A stretch of 28,865 nucleotides of DNA from a bacterium. GTDB lineage: Bacteria > Dependentiae > Babeliae > Babeliales > UASB340. The stretch covers positions 1 to 28,865 of the forward strand of contig DAOVNS010000008.1 in assembly GCA_030630075.1 (NCBI GenBank), read 5' to 3'. Of this stretch, positions 15,705 through 24,217 are shown piece after piece. Both the position numbers and the translations under genes were made by a program. How positions within the stretch are numbered: the first letter of the stretch is position 1; every line of letters starts with the position of its first letter. Below the pieces are notes generated by a model. It ran no database searches. It was not told the DNA's origin and saw nothing but the letters and a program-made list of their open reading frames with translations.

Positions 15705-15811
15705 AATCCTCACACGAAATGTAAAAATATCGTTAAATTAACTCTTTTTATAGGAATAAACCTATGTAAATACTACAAAATTAGTATATTTTTGTCAAAG
15801 CAGATATTAGA

Positions 15812-15886
15812 TGGAGCCGGTGACCGGAGTTGAACCGACGGCCTACTGATTACGAATCAGTTGCTCTACCACTGAGCTACACCGGC
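15812..15886 (-). tRNA. tRNA-Thr (anticodon CGT)
   Basis: A 75-nt cloverleaf on the minus strand with encoded CCA (complement 15812-15814). The acceptor stem GCCGGTG/CACCGGC is perfect, and the anticodon loop TTCGTAA gives CGU. It is the third Thr isoacceptor in the window and lies 6 nt downstream of the dksA-like stop, so it probably shares its transcript. Confidence 0.95.
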
Positions 15887-15892
15887 ATTAGA

Positions 15893-16243
15893 TTATCTTC
15901 TTTCTTCGGCTGCCTCTTGGCAAATTATACATCTTGCAGCGTATGGGGATGTTTCTATTCGTACATTTGAGATTGGTTCGCCACAATCTATGCAAACACC
16001 ATACTCACCTTTTGCTATGCGATTTAAAGCATCGTCAATTAAATTAAGTTCGTCAATTTCGTTTTGCTCTAAAGAAGTTTTTAATTTTTCCATTGATAGT
16101 GAAACTGCTTCATCCCCACTGTCTTTTACTTGATCATTTGAAACTTTTTCGCTAGACAAATCGGAGAGTTCCTGCAACATTTCTTGGCGTCTATCCAGTA
16201 ATCTTACTTTTATTTTCTCTATAAAGTTCATTCTTTGTTTCAT
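15893..16243 (-). CDS. DksA/TraR-family zinc-finger transcription regulator
   Basis: 116 residues: an N-terminal coiled coil whose tip carries DSGDEA (41-46), the D-x-x-D-x-A motif that DksA inserts into the RNA polymerase secondary channel, then a C4 zinc finger (C84, C87, C105, C108) with YGVCIDCGEPI. It is shorter than E. coli DksA (151) but keeps both functional parts, so a stringent-response-type role is likely. The ATG follows AAGGATAGGAA. Its first 53 nt overlap the end of tadA in another frame. RelA/SpoT is not in the window. Confidence 0.88.
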   Translation of the reverse strand: MKQRMNFIEKIKVRLLDRRQEMLQELSDLSSEKVSNDQVKDSGDEAVSLSMEKLKTSLEQNEIDELNLIDDALNRIAKGEYGVCIDCGEPISNVRIETSPYAARCIICQEAAEERR

Positions 16244-16724
16244 TTCCTATCCTTTTCTTCTTCTTTTTTTTGTTTCTTAGCAGTTTAAAGAACTGTCTAA
16301 GAATATCAATACACTCTTTCTCTTTCAAGCCACCTTTTATTAATAGCTTATTGTTTGATTTAGATGCAACTTTTTCTTTTTCGTATCCAAAGCCAAAAAG
16401 ATCTGACTTTGCTCCAAAGACGAGACCTTTGATTCGGCTTAACGTTATTAAACCATAACACATTAGACATGGTTCGAGTGTTACGTATAAAAAACAATCA
16501 TCTAAGCGCCAATCACCTTTTTTTTTGCATGCCTTTTGAATTGCAATAATTTCGGCATGACTTGTTTGGCATTTTGTTTTTTCGATTTTATTATAGCCTC
16601 TTCCCAAAACAACGCCTTTTGAATTTACTACAATTGCGCCGATTGGAACTTCGTTGTTTTTTAATGCCAGCCGTGCTTGAGATAATGCTTTTTGCATGAA
16701 AAAATTATGTTTTTTGTTTTCCAT
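16191..16724 (-). CDS. tadA: tRNA-specific adenosine deaminase
   Basis: 177 residues of the cytidine/deoxycytidylate deaminase fold, converting A34 to inosine in tRNA-Arg(ACG). The zinc site is HAE (56-58) and PCLMC (85-89); VPIGAIVV and the helical FFKLLR end match TadA. The last ~25 residues (a Lys run, then RIGNETKNELYRENKSKITG) are an extension read through the dksA-like start and stopped by TAG at 16191. An A8 tract (complement 16264-16271) precedes it; a shift there would end the protein at a TGA overlapping the dksA-like ATG (ATGA), so the true C-terminus is uncertain. Confidence 0.9.
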   Translation of the reverse strand: MENKKHNFFMQKALSQARLALKNNEVPIGAIVVNSKGVVLGRGYNKIEKTKCQTSHAEIIAIQKACKKKGDWRLDDCFLYVTLEPCLMCYGLITLSRIKGLVFGAKSDLFGFGYEKEKVASKSNNKLLIKGGLKEKECIDILRQFFKLLRNKKKKKKRIGNETKNELYRENKSKITG

Positions 16725-16978
16725 AAATTTAAACTCTTAGTTTCTTGAATTTTTGTTATAAATGTATTTAAAATACAGCTTAAGCATTGGGCATATTTAT
16801 TTAAAAAAATGTTTATTAGTGTATAATAAATATAAAGCAATATACGGCATAACAAAAGTAAAAGTGTAAAAACGCACATTCAAATTAATGTTCTAATGCT
16901 TAGTTGGGCTTAATCATATTTGTAATAAAAGAATAACTATTTCTCCGAAATACAAAAAACAAAAAACCGAGGTGATTG

Positions 16979-19426
16979 ATGAAAAAAAAGGATCAAACCG
17001 AACAGACAAAAAATGCATCTGCCGAATATGGTGCCAAAGCTATTAAGGTTTTGGAGGGTTTATCGGCCGTTAGAAAAAGACCTGCAATGTATATTGGATC
17101 CACAAACACTGCTGGACTGCATCATTTGGTTTACGAAGTTGGTGATAACTCTGTGGACGAAGCGTTGGCTGGTCATTGTGATCACATAGAATTTGTTTTG
17201 TACGAAGATGGTGCCTGTTCTGTAGAAGATAATGGTCGTGGTATTCCTGTTGATATTCATCCAACCGAAAAAGTATCTGCCGCTGAAGTTGTGTTAACAA
17301 AATTACATGCAGGTGGAAAGTTTGAAAAAGATTCTTACAGATATTCTGGTGGATTACACGGTGTTGGTGTTTCTGTTGTAAATGCGCTTTCAAAAGATTT
17401 AGAAATTAGAATTTTCCGTGATGGAAAAGAGTATCAACAGTTTTACAAAAAAGGTGGAATTCCTCAAGGTCCTTTAAAGGAAATTGGAACTACAGATAAG
17501 CAAGGAACTTTTATAAAGTTTTATCCAGATCCAGAAATTTTTGATACCGTTGATTTGAATTTTGATACTTTATCTTCTCGATTTAGAGAACTTGCTTTTT
17601 TAAATAAGGGTTTAAAGATAGACATCAAAGATGAAAGAACTGATGACGAGCATTTGTTTTTTTATGAAGGTGGAATTGCATCTTTTGTTAAACATTTAAA
17701 TGCAAAAAAGAATCCTGTTTTCCCTGAAGTTATTGAATTTAGCAAAGATGATGGAACTTATATTTTAGACTTTGCTTGTCAATATAATGATGGTTATTCG
17801 GAACAGTTTTTTAGTTTTGTAAATAACATCAGAACTGTTGAGGGCGGAACGCACGAAGCTGGATTTAGATCTGCATTAACTAAAAGTTGCAATAGATATG
17901 CACAAAAACACAAGATTTTAAAAGATGGTGGTTCGTTATCTAGTGATGATGTTCGCGAAGGTTTAGTTGGTGTTTTAAGTATTAAAGTTCCAGAGCCACA
18001 ATTTGAAGGCCAAACAAAAACCAAGCTTGGAAATAGTGAAGTTAAGGGTGTTGTTGATTCTTGGTTGTATTCTTTCTTAGAAACTTTTTTCGAAGAAAAT
18101 CCTGTTATTGCAAAAAAGATTTTGCAAAAGGCAATGTTGGCACAACAAGCAAGAACTGCTGCTAAAAAGGCAAGAGAAATAACAAGAAGAAAAACCGTAT
18201 TAGAAAGTTCAATTTTACCAGGTAAACTTGCAGATTGTTCTGATACTAATCCTGAAAAAACAGAACTTTATATTGTAGAGGGTGATTCTGCGGGTGGCTC
18301 GGCCAAACAAGCAAGAGATCGTTTTACTCAAGCTATTTTGCCTCTAAAAGGTAAAATTTTAAATGTTGAGAAAGCTCGTTTAGATAAAATGCTTTCTAAC
18401 AATGAAATAAAAGATTTGATTACTGCAATTGGTGCAGGAATAGGAAACCAAGAATTCAATGCTGAAAAAGTTCGTTATCATAAAGTAGTCATAATGACTG
18501 ACGCGGACGTTGATGGTTCGCACATAAGAATTCTTCTTTTAACATTGTTTTTTAGATACATGAAGCCATTGATCGAAAAAGGATATTTGTACGTTGCACA
18601 ACCACCATTGTATAAAATTAAGGTTGGAAAAACTGGAAAATATTTAAAGGATGATTCTGAATTAAAACAATTCTTGTTTGATTGGATGCAAGAAAATGCA
18701 GTATTAAAAGTTGATAGTCAGACTTTTGCAAATGAAGATTGGAAAAAACTTTTAGATAATGTTTTGATTTACGAAAAAGAATTGGGTAAATATTGCAATC
18801 AACATGAACTTGCGCTTGTTCATGGAAATGAATTAATTAAGTTTTTAAATGATAGCGAATGGGAACCAAATAAATTCACCATGGAAGAAATTGTTGAAAA
18901 ACTTATTTCATATTTCCCTAAATATGAAATTTCAGGAATCAGAGAAGAGAACTTAGAAGGTGAAATGGCTCTTGAAGAAAATCCTAGAGCAAAAGCCTGC
19001 ATTACTTTTAAGCAACTTAAAAGAACTTGGGAAGTTCCCATTTCGTTATTTAAAGCTCAAGAGACCAAAAAAGTTATTTCTATTTATCAACCACTCGCTG
19101 CTTTAGAAAAAACCGATTGGTTGTTTTCTTTAAACGATAAAGATATCGAAAAAACTGGAAGAGGTATTTTAGCTTTAAGTGATGTTGTTGTAACAACAGG
19201 AAAATCTTTTATGACTGTTCAACGTTATAAAGGTCTTGGTGAAATGAATCCTGAACAACTTTGGGAAACAACAATGGATCCTGCAGTAAGACGTTTTTTA
19301 CAAGTTACAATTGAAGATGGATTAAAAGCTGATCAGTGGTTTACATCTTTAATGGGCGATGATGTTTCGGATAGAAGAGCTTATATAGAAAAACATGCTC
19401 ACTTTGTAAAAAACTTAGATATTTAA
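16979..19426 (+). CDS. gyrB: DNA gyrase subunit B
   Basis: 815 residues. The GHKL ATPase domain shows EVGDNSVDEALAG, DNGRGIPVD, and YSGGLHGVGVSVVNALS. The TOPRIM domain has EGDSAGGSAKQ and TDADVDGSHI, and the C-terminus has QRYKGLGEMN. It is the long form with an insert of roughly 170 residues after PPLYKIKVGK, like proteobacterial GyrB. The start is ATG at 16979, six nt after GAGG; the TTG one codon upstream is rejected. A TATAAT at 16822-16827 is a possible -10 in the 254-nt divergent spacer from tadA, without a clear -35. It is followed by a strong terminator. Confidence 0.97.
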   Translation: MKKKDQTEQTKNASAEYGAKAIKVLEGLSAVRKRPAMYIGSTNTAGLHHLVYEVGDNSVDEALAGHCDHIEFVLYEDGACSVEDNGRGIPVDIHPTEKVSAAEVVLTKLHAGGKFEKDSYRYSGGLHGVGVSVVNALSKDLEIRIFRDGKEYQQFYKKGGIPQGPLKEIGTTDKQGTFIKFYPDPEIFDTVDLNFDTLSSRFRELAFLNKGLKIDIKDERTDDEHLFFYEGGIASFVKHLNAKKNPVFPEVIEFSKDDGTYILDFACQYNDGYSEQFFSFVNNIRTVEGGTHEAGFRSALTKSCNRYAQKHKILKDGGSLSSDDVREGLVGVLSIKVPEPQFEGQTKTKLGNSEVKGVVDSWLYSFLETFFEENPVIAKKILQKAMLAQQARTAAKKAREITRRKTVLESSILPGKLADCSDTNPEKTELYIVEGDSAGGSAKQARDRFTQAILPLKGKILNVEKARLDKMLSNNEIKDLITAIGAGIGNQEFNAEKVRYHKVVIMTDADVDGSHIRILLLTLFFRYMKPLIEKGYLYVAQPPLYKIKVGKTGKYLKDDSELKQFLFDWMQENAVLKVDSQTFANEDWKKLLDNVLIYEKELGKYCNQHELALVHGNELIKFLNDSEWEPNKFTMEEIVEKLISYFPKYEISGIREENLEGEMALEENPRAKACITFKQLKRTWEVPISLFKAQETKKVISIYQPLAALEKTDWLFSLNDKDIEKTGRGILALSDVVVTTGKSFMTVQRYKGLGEMNPEQLWETTMDPAVRRFLQVTIEDGLKADQWFTSLMGDDVSDRRAYIEKHAHFVKNLDI

Positions 19427-19493
19427 AAATATAAATATTTAAAAATATAGATATTTGAGAATATGTTTTTTATAAAATTAAGTTTTATTTTAA

Positions 19494-19528
19494 AAAAAAG
19501 AGCGGTGCTAAAAACTCCGCTCTTTTTT
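19494..19528. terminator. Bidirectional intrinsic terminator between gyrB and the convergent exported gene
   Basis: AAAAAAGAGCGG (19494-19505) pairs with CCGCTCTTTTTT (19517-19528) across an 11-nt loop. A run on one side and T run on the other make it active in both directions, ending gyrB (plus) and the minus-strand gene that stops at 19546. Confidence 0.92.
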
Positions 19529-19545
19529 ATCTAAACAATTATTTA

Positions 19546-20013
19546 TTATTCTTCTCTTTCATTTAATACTTCAAGAATCCAGGCTAATATTATATTTCCT
19601 ATTTCTATTGGGAAACGACCTAGGCTTGCTAAAAATCCGCGTGGACTTTGTACCCTTGTGTCTCTTATTTTTTCAATCTCTTCACGTGAAATTTGTGCTG
19701 TAATTTGTTCTATAATTTGTTCTAATGAAACTTGGTCAGGCTCTTGTCCATTTATCAGATACATTGTTATTAAACATAAGCTTTGACGGTGTTTTTCTTT
19801 TGTTAAAGATCTTTTTTTTTGAATCAATCTTCTAATAATTTTTTTTCCTTCTTCTTTAGGAATAACTTTGCCGTTAATTGTTACTGCTTGAGTGGAAAAA
19901 TGTTCGCCTCTTGCTTCTTCCATTGCATTTATTTGAATATTTGTACAAATAAAAAATAATAATCCTACGCCAAGGCTACGGATCATAAATAAAAGTAAAA
20001 ATCTTTTTTTCAT
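19546..20013 (-). CDS. Small exported protein of unknown function
   Basis: 155 residues. Basic N-terminus MKKR, a hydrophobic segment (about 5-24), and a likely cleavage after INA near residue 30 make a Sec signal peptide. The mature part is charged and helical (LIQKKRSLTKEKHRQ, LEQIIEQITAQI), with a weakly amphipathic hydrophobic end (IEIGNIILAWILEVLNEREE). The ATG is preceded by GGGGATTAACTA. I recognise no domain. It is in the same orientation as, and 198 nt downstream of, the exported P-loop protein, but a terminator lies between them. Confidence 0.65.
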   Translation of the reverse strand: MKKRFLLLFMIRSLGVGLLFFICTNIQINAMEEARGEHFSTQAVTINGKVIPKEEGKKIIRRLIQKKRSLTKEKHRQSLCLITMYLINGQEPDQVSLEQIIEQITAQISREEIEKIRDTRVQSPRGFLASLGRFPIEIGNIILAWILEVLNEREE

Positions 20014-20143
20014 TAGTTAATCCCCATATTTAGTTTTAGTTATTATTAATTTTTGCAATAGTTAATTAATAATGTCCTACTATAAAAAAATTTTATCAGA
20101 AAAGATGTTTGTTTTGGAAGAAGATTGAATATTAATTTTTTAT

Positions 20144-20180
20144 AAAAAAAAGGGCGTTGTAAGCAACAACGCCCTTTTTT
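20144..20180. terminator. Strong bidirectional intrinsic terminator
   Basis: GGGCGTTGT (20152-20160) pairs with ACAACGCCC (20166-20174) across AAGCA, flanked by eight As on the left and seven or more Ts on the right. It ends the minus-strand gene stopping at 20212, and isolates it from the exported gene downstream. Confidence 0.93.
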
Positions 20181-20211
20181 TGTTCGATAGCTTTTTATTT
20201 TGCAACTATAG

Positions 20212-21270
20212 TTAGCCAACTAATGGTGCAAATGCATCCTTTAGTGCAACACGTAGATTTGTAACATTATCTTTTTTCCACGCTTTAATATCACCGCGTA
20301 AAAATGTTGTTTTATCTTTTCTGTTATCAAATCTTCCAAGTGGTAAGTTGTATGTTTTTCCATGTGCTTTGATTTCAACGGTGCTTGGTTTAGAAGTATT
20401 ATTTAAAAGCCAATCAATATCATCGCAACCATAGTCACCATACATTACTGCTCTTGGAACTGCATGATTTAAAATTGAACCTGGATCTTTTGGATCGGCA
20501 CGTTCTTCATTTTTTCTACGAGATTCTTCAGGTGAAACCCAAATATAAAGAACGGAAGCTTTATCAAGAATTTGTGGACTCAATTGAGAAAATGCATATT
20601 TATATCCATAAGGAGATGGAAGTGGCATTGGTGCGCTATCTGCTCCGCCTCTAGCAAATTCTATAACAACAGTTTTTCCTGCAAGATTTTTTGCTTGATC
20701 TATTACTTCATTTTTACTTTTTAATAATTTTGCAGCATCAGTTTCTACTGATTTTGCAATTTGAGTACGAAGTTTTTTTGGCAATTTAGATAAAGTTGCT
20801 TTTCCGCCGGCTTTTTTGCTGGCGTTATCTAAACGATCAAATAACCATTGCGCTGCAAATTTTGGAGCAGCTTTTTTTTGGTTAACAAGATCATCATAAT
20901 CTTCATTAATAAGATGCATTAATGTTCCCCATGACTTTGCATCGCTAAAGCAGAATGCTCTGGAAGGAAAATATGCACCGGCTTTATTTTTTGCAATTAA
21001 TTCTTCGCTAATTCTACGCATCATGTGAACATAAGGAAAATCATCAAGTTGAACTGTTTCGCCTATTCCAAATTGTTCTTTGCATTCTTGTTGATTTAAT
21101 GTTGAAAGATAATGTCTTACTTCTGATTTTCCAGAACCTGGAAGTGCATTTAAAAGAAGCACTTCAATTGGTTTAGCTTTAGTTTGAAGTAATTCTTCTG
21201 TTGCTTTTGCATTCATTTGCAAGCTTGTTGTAACTAAAAATAGTGCTAAAAACAATTTTTTTGCGATCAT
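20212..21270 (-). CDS. Exported P-loop NTPase/kinase-like protein
   Basis: 352 residues. The N-terminus MIAKKLFLALFLVTTSLQ with AKA near 21-23 is a convincing Sec signal peptide. It is followed at once by a beta strand and P-loop, VLLLNALPGSGKS (Walker A lysine about 48), and LDDFPY with acidic residues, as in small-molecule or protein kinases of the P-loop class. A later VVIEFARGG and VLYIWVSPEESRRKNEERADP resemble a Walker-B-like strand and an Arg-rich lid. Substrate unknown. The combination of export signal and ATP site is odd because the periplasm lacks ATP. It is monocistronic, with a terminator downstream. I cannot name the family; Zeta-toxin or AAA_33-like kinases are the nearest guess. 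Confidence 0.68.
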   Translation of the reverse strand: MIAKKLFLALFLVTTSLQMNAKATEELLQTKAKPIEVLLLNALPGSGKSEVRHYLSTLNQQECKEQFGIGETVQLDDFPYVHMMRRISEELIAKNKAGAYFPSRAFCFSDAKSWGTLMHLINEDYDDLVNQKKAAPKFAAQWLFDRLDNASKKAGGKATLSKLPKKLRTQIAKSVETDAAKLLKSKNEVIDQAKNLAGKTVVIEFARGGADSAPMPLPSPYGYKYAFSQLSPQILDKASVLYIWVSPEESRRKNEERADPKDPGSILNHAVPRAVMYGDYGCDDIDWLLNNTSKPSTVEIKAHGKTYNLPLGRFDNRKDKTTFLRGDIKAWKKDNVTNLRVALKDAFAPLVG

Positions 21271-21534
21271 AATTTTTGCCTTTCTTTGGAATAAAAAAAT
21301 AATAAATTAATAAGAATTTTCGCTGTTAGTTTTCGATTTAAGTAAAGAGATTTTTTATCATGTTAAAGCTAAAAAAGCAAACTATTTTTTGGATTATGTC
21401 CATAAAGAATCAATAGGCAATGCCCACATATTTTTTCCAAACGCTACTGGTACAAAGAACGATTGCTTTTTTCTATATCGATCTCGTTTTTATGTGGTCC
21501 GTGGTGTATTTATCAATTAAAGTGTCGTTTTGAT

Positions 21535-21543
21535 TGATATAAT
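21535..21543 (+). promoter_or_regulatory. Extended -10 promoter upstream of rarA
   Basis: TGATATAAT is a perfect extended -10 element (TG-n-TATAAT), 88 nt before the rarA ATG, without an obvious -35. It lies in the 360-nt divergent spacer 21271-21630, where I see nothing else: no tRNA, repeat or open frame of note. Confidence 0.5.
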
Positions 21544-21630
21544 GCGAAAACAATAGTTAAAAAATATAAATATTTGCTTATACTTTTATTTAATAAATCT
21601 TTAATAATAATTAAGATATAGGCTAATTAA

Positions 21631-22899
21631 ATGTTTCAACAGGTTTCTTTTTTAAATAATCACAAGTTACCGCTAGCCGAAAGAATGCGGCCAAAAAACT
21701 TAGACGAAGTTTTTGGTCAAGAACATTTGGTTGGAAAAGATAAACTTTTTCGTAAATCAATAGAGAATGATACTTTTGGAAGTTGTATTTTTTGGGGTCC
21801 TCCAGGAAGTGGTAAAACAACTCTAGCAAATGTTATTGCACACATAACAAGTTGGGTGTTTGTACAATTTAATGCTGCTTTTAATGGCATAAAAGAAGTA
21901 AGAGAAATAGTAGAGCAAGCAAGAAAAAGAATTTCGAATGGTGGAAATGGAACAGTTTTATTTGTTGATGAAATTCATAGATTTAATAAATCGCAACAAG
22001 ATGCCTTTTTGCAACCGGTTGAGCGGGGAATAATTTTATTGATTGGTGCAACTACAGAGAATCCATCTTTTGCAATTAATTCTGCATTAATTAGTAGATG
22101 TAATGTTCATATCTTAAAACAATTACAAGAAGAACATCTTTTGAATTTAATTACGCGTGCATTAAAAGATGACATTTTTTTGAAAGATAAAAATATTTTT
22201 CTACAAGATAATGCACAAAAAATGCTTGTTAATTATGCAAATGGTGATGCCAGAACGGCATTAAATGTTTTAGAAGTTGCCGTAAAAACTACTGCACAAA
22301 ATGATACTGGCAACATTGTTATTAGTAAGCTAATAATAAAAGAAGTTATGAGTTCTCGTCGTATTAGTTTTGATAAAAAAGGCGAAGAATATTACAATCT
22401 ACTTTCTGCATTACATAAATCAATGCGCGGTTCAGATACTCAAGCAAGTTTATATTGGCTTGCACGAATGATTGAAGGTGGCTCAGACCTTGTTTCTATT
22501 GCTCGTAGACTGGTTCGTTTTGCATCAGAAGATATTGGGCTTGCGGATCCGCAAGCAATAATTCAAGCAGTTGCTGCAAAAGACGCAGCACATTTTTTAG
22601 GTTTTCCCGAAGGTGATGCAGCATTAGCACAATGTGTTGTTTATTTATCAACAGCCCCAAAATCGAACAAAGTTTATTCTGCGATTAAAAATGCAAAACA
22701 CGATGTGCAAGAAAAAATAAACGAACCCGTTCCGATGCACATTCGAAATGCATCACAAAATTCTTTTTCGGGACAAAGTTTTTTGCCCGAATCATTAAAA
22801 AATTCAGAATATTATTCTCCAGGTGAATTTGGTTTTGAAAAAGAAATCAAAAAAAGAATGGAATATTGGAATAAGCTAAAGCAGCAGATACAAAAATAA
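21631..22899 (+). CDS. rarA: Replication-associated recombination protein A (RarA/MgsA, AAA+ ATPase)
   Basis: 422 residues, a homotetrameric AAA+ ATPase acting at stalled forks. The N-terminus PLAERMRPKNLDEVFGQEHL, Walker A GPPGSGKTT (56-64), Walker B VLFVDEIHRFNK (109-120), sensor GATTENPSF and arginine-finger region ALISRCNV are typical of RarA rather than DnaX. The C-terminal half has SDTQASLYWLARM, GLADPQA and FLPESL. The length is slightly below the family norm of about 445. It is served by the extended -10 promoter upstream; its own ribosome binding site is weak. Confidence 0.95.
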   Translation: MFQQVSFLNNHKLPLAERMRPKNLDEVFGQEHLVGKDKLFRKSIENDTFGSCIFWGPPGSGKTTLANVIAHITSWVFVQFNAAFNGIKEVREIVEQARKRISNGGNGTVLFVDEIHRFNKSQQDAFLQPVERGIILLIGATTENPSFAINSALISRCNVHILKQLQEEHLLNLITRALKDDIFLKDKNIFLQDNAQKMLVNYANGDARTALNVLEVAVKTTAQNDTGNIVISKLIIKEVMSSRRISFDKKGEEYYNLLSALHKSMRGSDTQASLYWLARMIEGGSDLVSIARRLVRFASEDIGLADPQAIIQAVAAKDAAHFLGFPEGDAALAQCVVYLSTAPKSNKVYSAIKNAKHDVQEKINEPVPMHIRNASQNSFSGQSFLPESLKNSEYYSPGEFGFEKEIKKRMEYWNKLKQQIQK

Positions 22900-22998
22900 A
22901 ATTATAAAATTTAATTTGTTGTTTCTTGTAATCATTTTTCTATTTTACATATATTTATAAAGCGATAATTATCATAATTAATATTGAATTGGAGAAAT

Positions 22999-24159
22999 AT
23001 GAAGGTTTCAAATATAAAAAATATTTTATTTCTTCTGTTGTTATCGCTTAATTGTAAATTGTGCTATTGCAAGTCAAACGATTTAATATTAATAGATTTA
23101 AGTTTGCAGATGCTTTCTAAAGAAAATACAGATTCTATAAACATTAAAAATAAACAGAATTATATTTCCAAAAATTTAACTACAGATGATTTATTATCTT
23201 TGTTGGTTGATTTGGAAAAACATAAAAAAGACTTGGAAACTAAAATAATCAATGTAGCTGCTCAAATATCTTCTTTTGACATGATGATTAAGGAATTAAC
23301 GTCTACTTATAAAAAAGGTTCAATTGTTTATTTAAAAGAAACAATTGAACTTTATCGCAATTTTTTTGGGGATTTTCATGTAGATGAAAGAGCTGAATTA
23401 TTTTCTGATTGCATGGATTATATTCAAATAAGAAAACAACCGTTTGATGCTAAACAGGCTTCTTTAAATGCAGACTTAGAAGCATTTAATATACATTTTT
23501 CAATGTTATATTTGCAATTAAGAGAATCTGATTTAAGAAAATTGATTTTACCGTTCGGTAATTTATCAGGAATATGCTTATCAAATTTTAATTTAGAACA
23601 TAGTTATTTGCCGGGAGCGAATTTAGTTGCAACAGATTTTAGTAGATCAAATCTTAGTGAAACGGATTTTCAGCAAGCAGAAATGTCTTTTGTACAATTT
23701 GATGATTCAATTTTAGTAAGGTCTAATTTTAGTGAAGCTACCTTAAGAAGGGCTAGTTTTGCAAGAGCGAATTTAACTAAGGCCTGTTTTGATGGGGCGG
23801 ATCTTATGGGAGCAAACTTGCGATATTGCATTTTGCAGTCGGGAGATTTGCGTGCTAGCTCCTGTTTGTTTGCTAATTTTAGTAATGCAGATTTAAGTGC
23901 TGCAAATTTGGAAAGTGCTCATTTGGGCCAAGTCGTATTTGTTGGAACGAATTTGCAGAATGCAAAGTTATGTGGGGCTAAGCTCATGAGAGCAAATTTA
24001 ATGAATGCTGATTTAAGGGGGGCGGATTTAAGTGGAGCAGATTTATCTTATGCAAATCTAAATGGAGCTCTGTTGGATGGCGCAAATTTAGAAAATGTGA
24101 TTTTGGATAAAACTATTAGTATAGATAAAGATACCAATACTGCAAAGTTCTTGAATTAA
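22999..24159 (+). CDS. Exported pentapeptide-repeat protein 1
   Basis: 386 residues from ATG at 22999 (GGAG five nt upstream; a TTG five codons earlier is less likely). A signal peptide (LFLLLLSLNCKLCYC) is followed by a helical domain (about 60-185) and then a pentapeptide-repeat domain (about 188-370). The repeats are degenerate at first and sharpen to consensus A[DN]L-x-x units such as ANLMNADLRGADLSG near the end. Such repeats fold as a right-handed square beta-helix; exported ones are of unknown role. It is paralogous to the next gene, 58 nt downstream. Qnr-like gyrase protection is unlikely given export. Confidence 0.85.
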   Translation: MKVSNIKNILFLLLLSLNCKLCYCKSNDLILIDLSLQMLSKENTDSINIKNKQNYISKNLTTDDLLSLLVDLEKHKKDLETKIINVAAQISSFDMMIKELTSTYKKGSIVYLKETIELYRNFFGDFHVDERAELFSDCMDYIQIRKQPFDAKQASLNADLEAFNIHFSMLYLQLRESDLRKLILPFGNLSGICLSNFNLEHSYLPGANLVATDFSRSNLSETDFQQAEMSFVQFDDSILVRSNFSEATLRRASFARANLTKACFDGADLMGANLRYCILQSGDLRASSCLFANFSNADLSAANLESAHLGQVVFVGTNLQNAKLCGAKLMRANLMNADLRGADLSGADLSYANLNGALLDGANLENVILDKTISIDKDTNTAKFLN

Positions 24160-24217
24160 CTTTTTCAAATTGCATATATTAATTAGTGATAAAATTGGAA
24201 TTAAAAGGGAGGGGTTC

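Noticed and set aside
17060..18024. Several minus-strand frames opposite gyrB
   Set aside because: They are shadows of the highly conserved gyrB reading frame.
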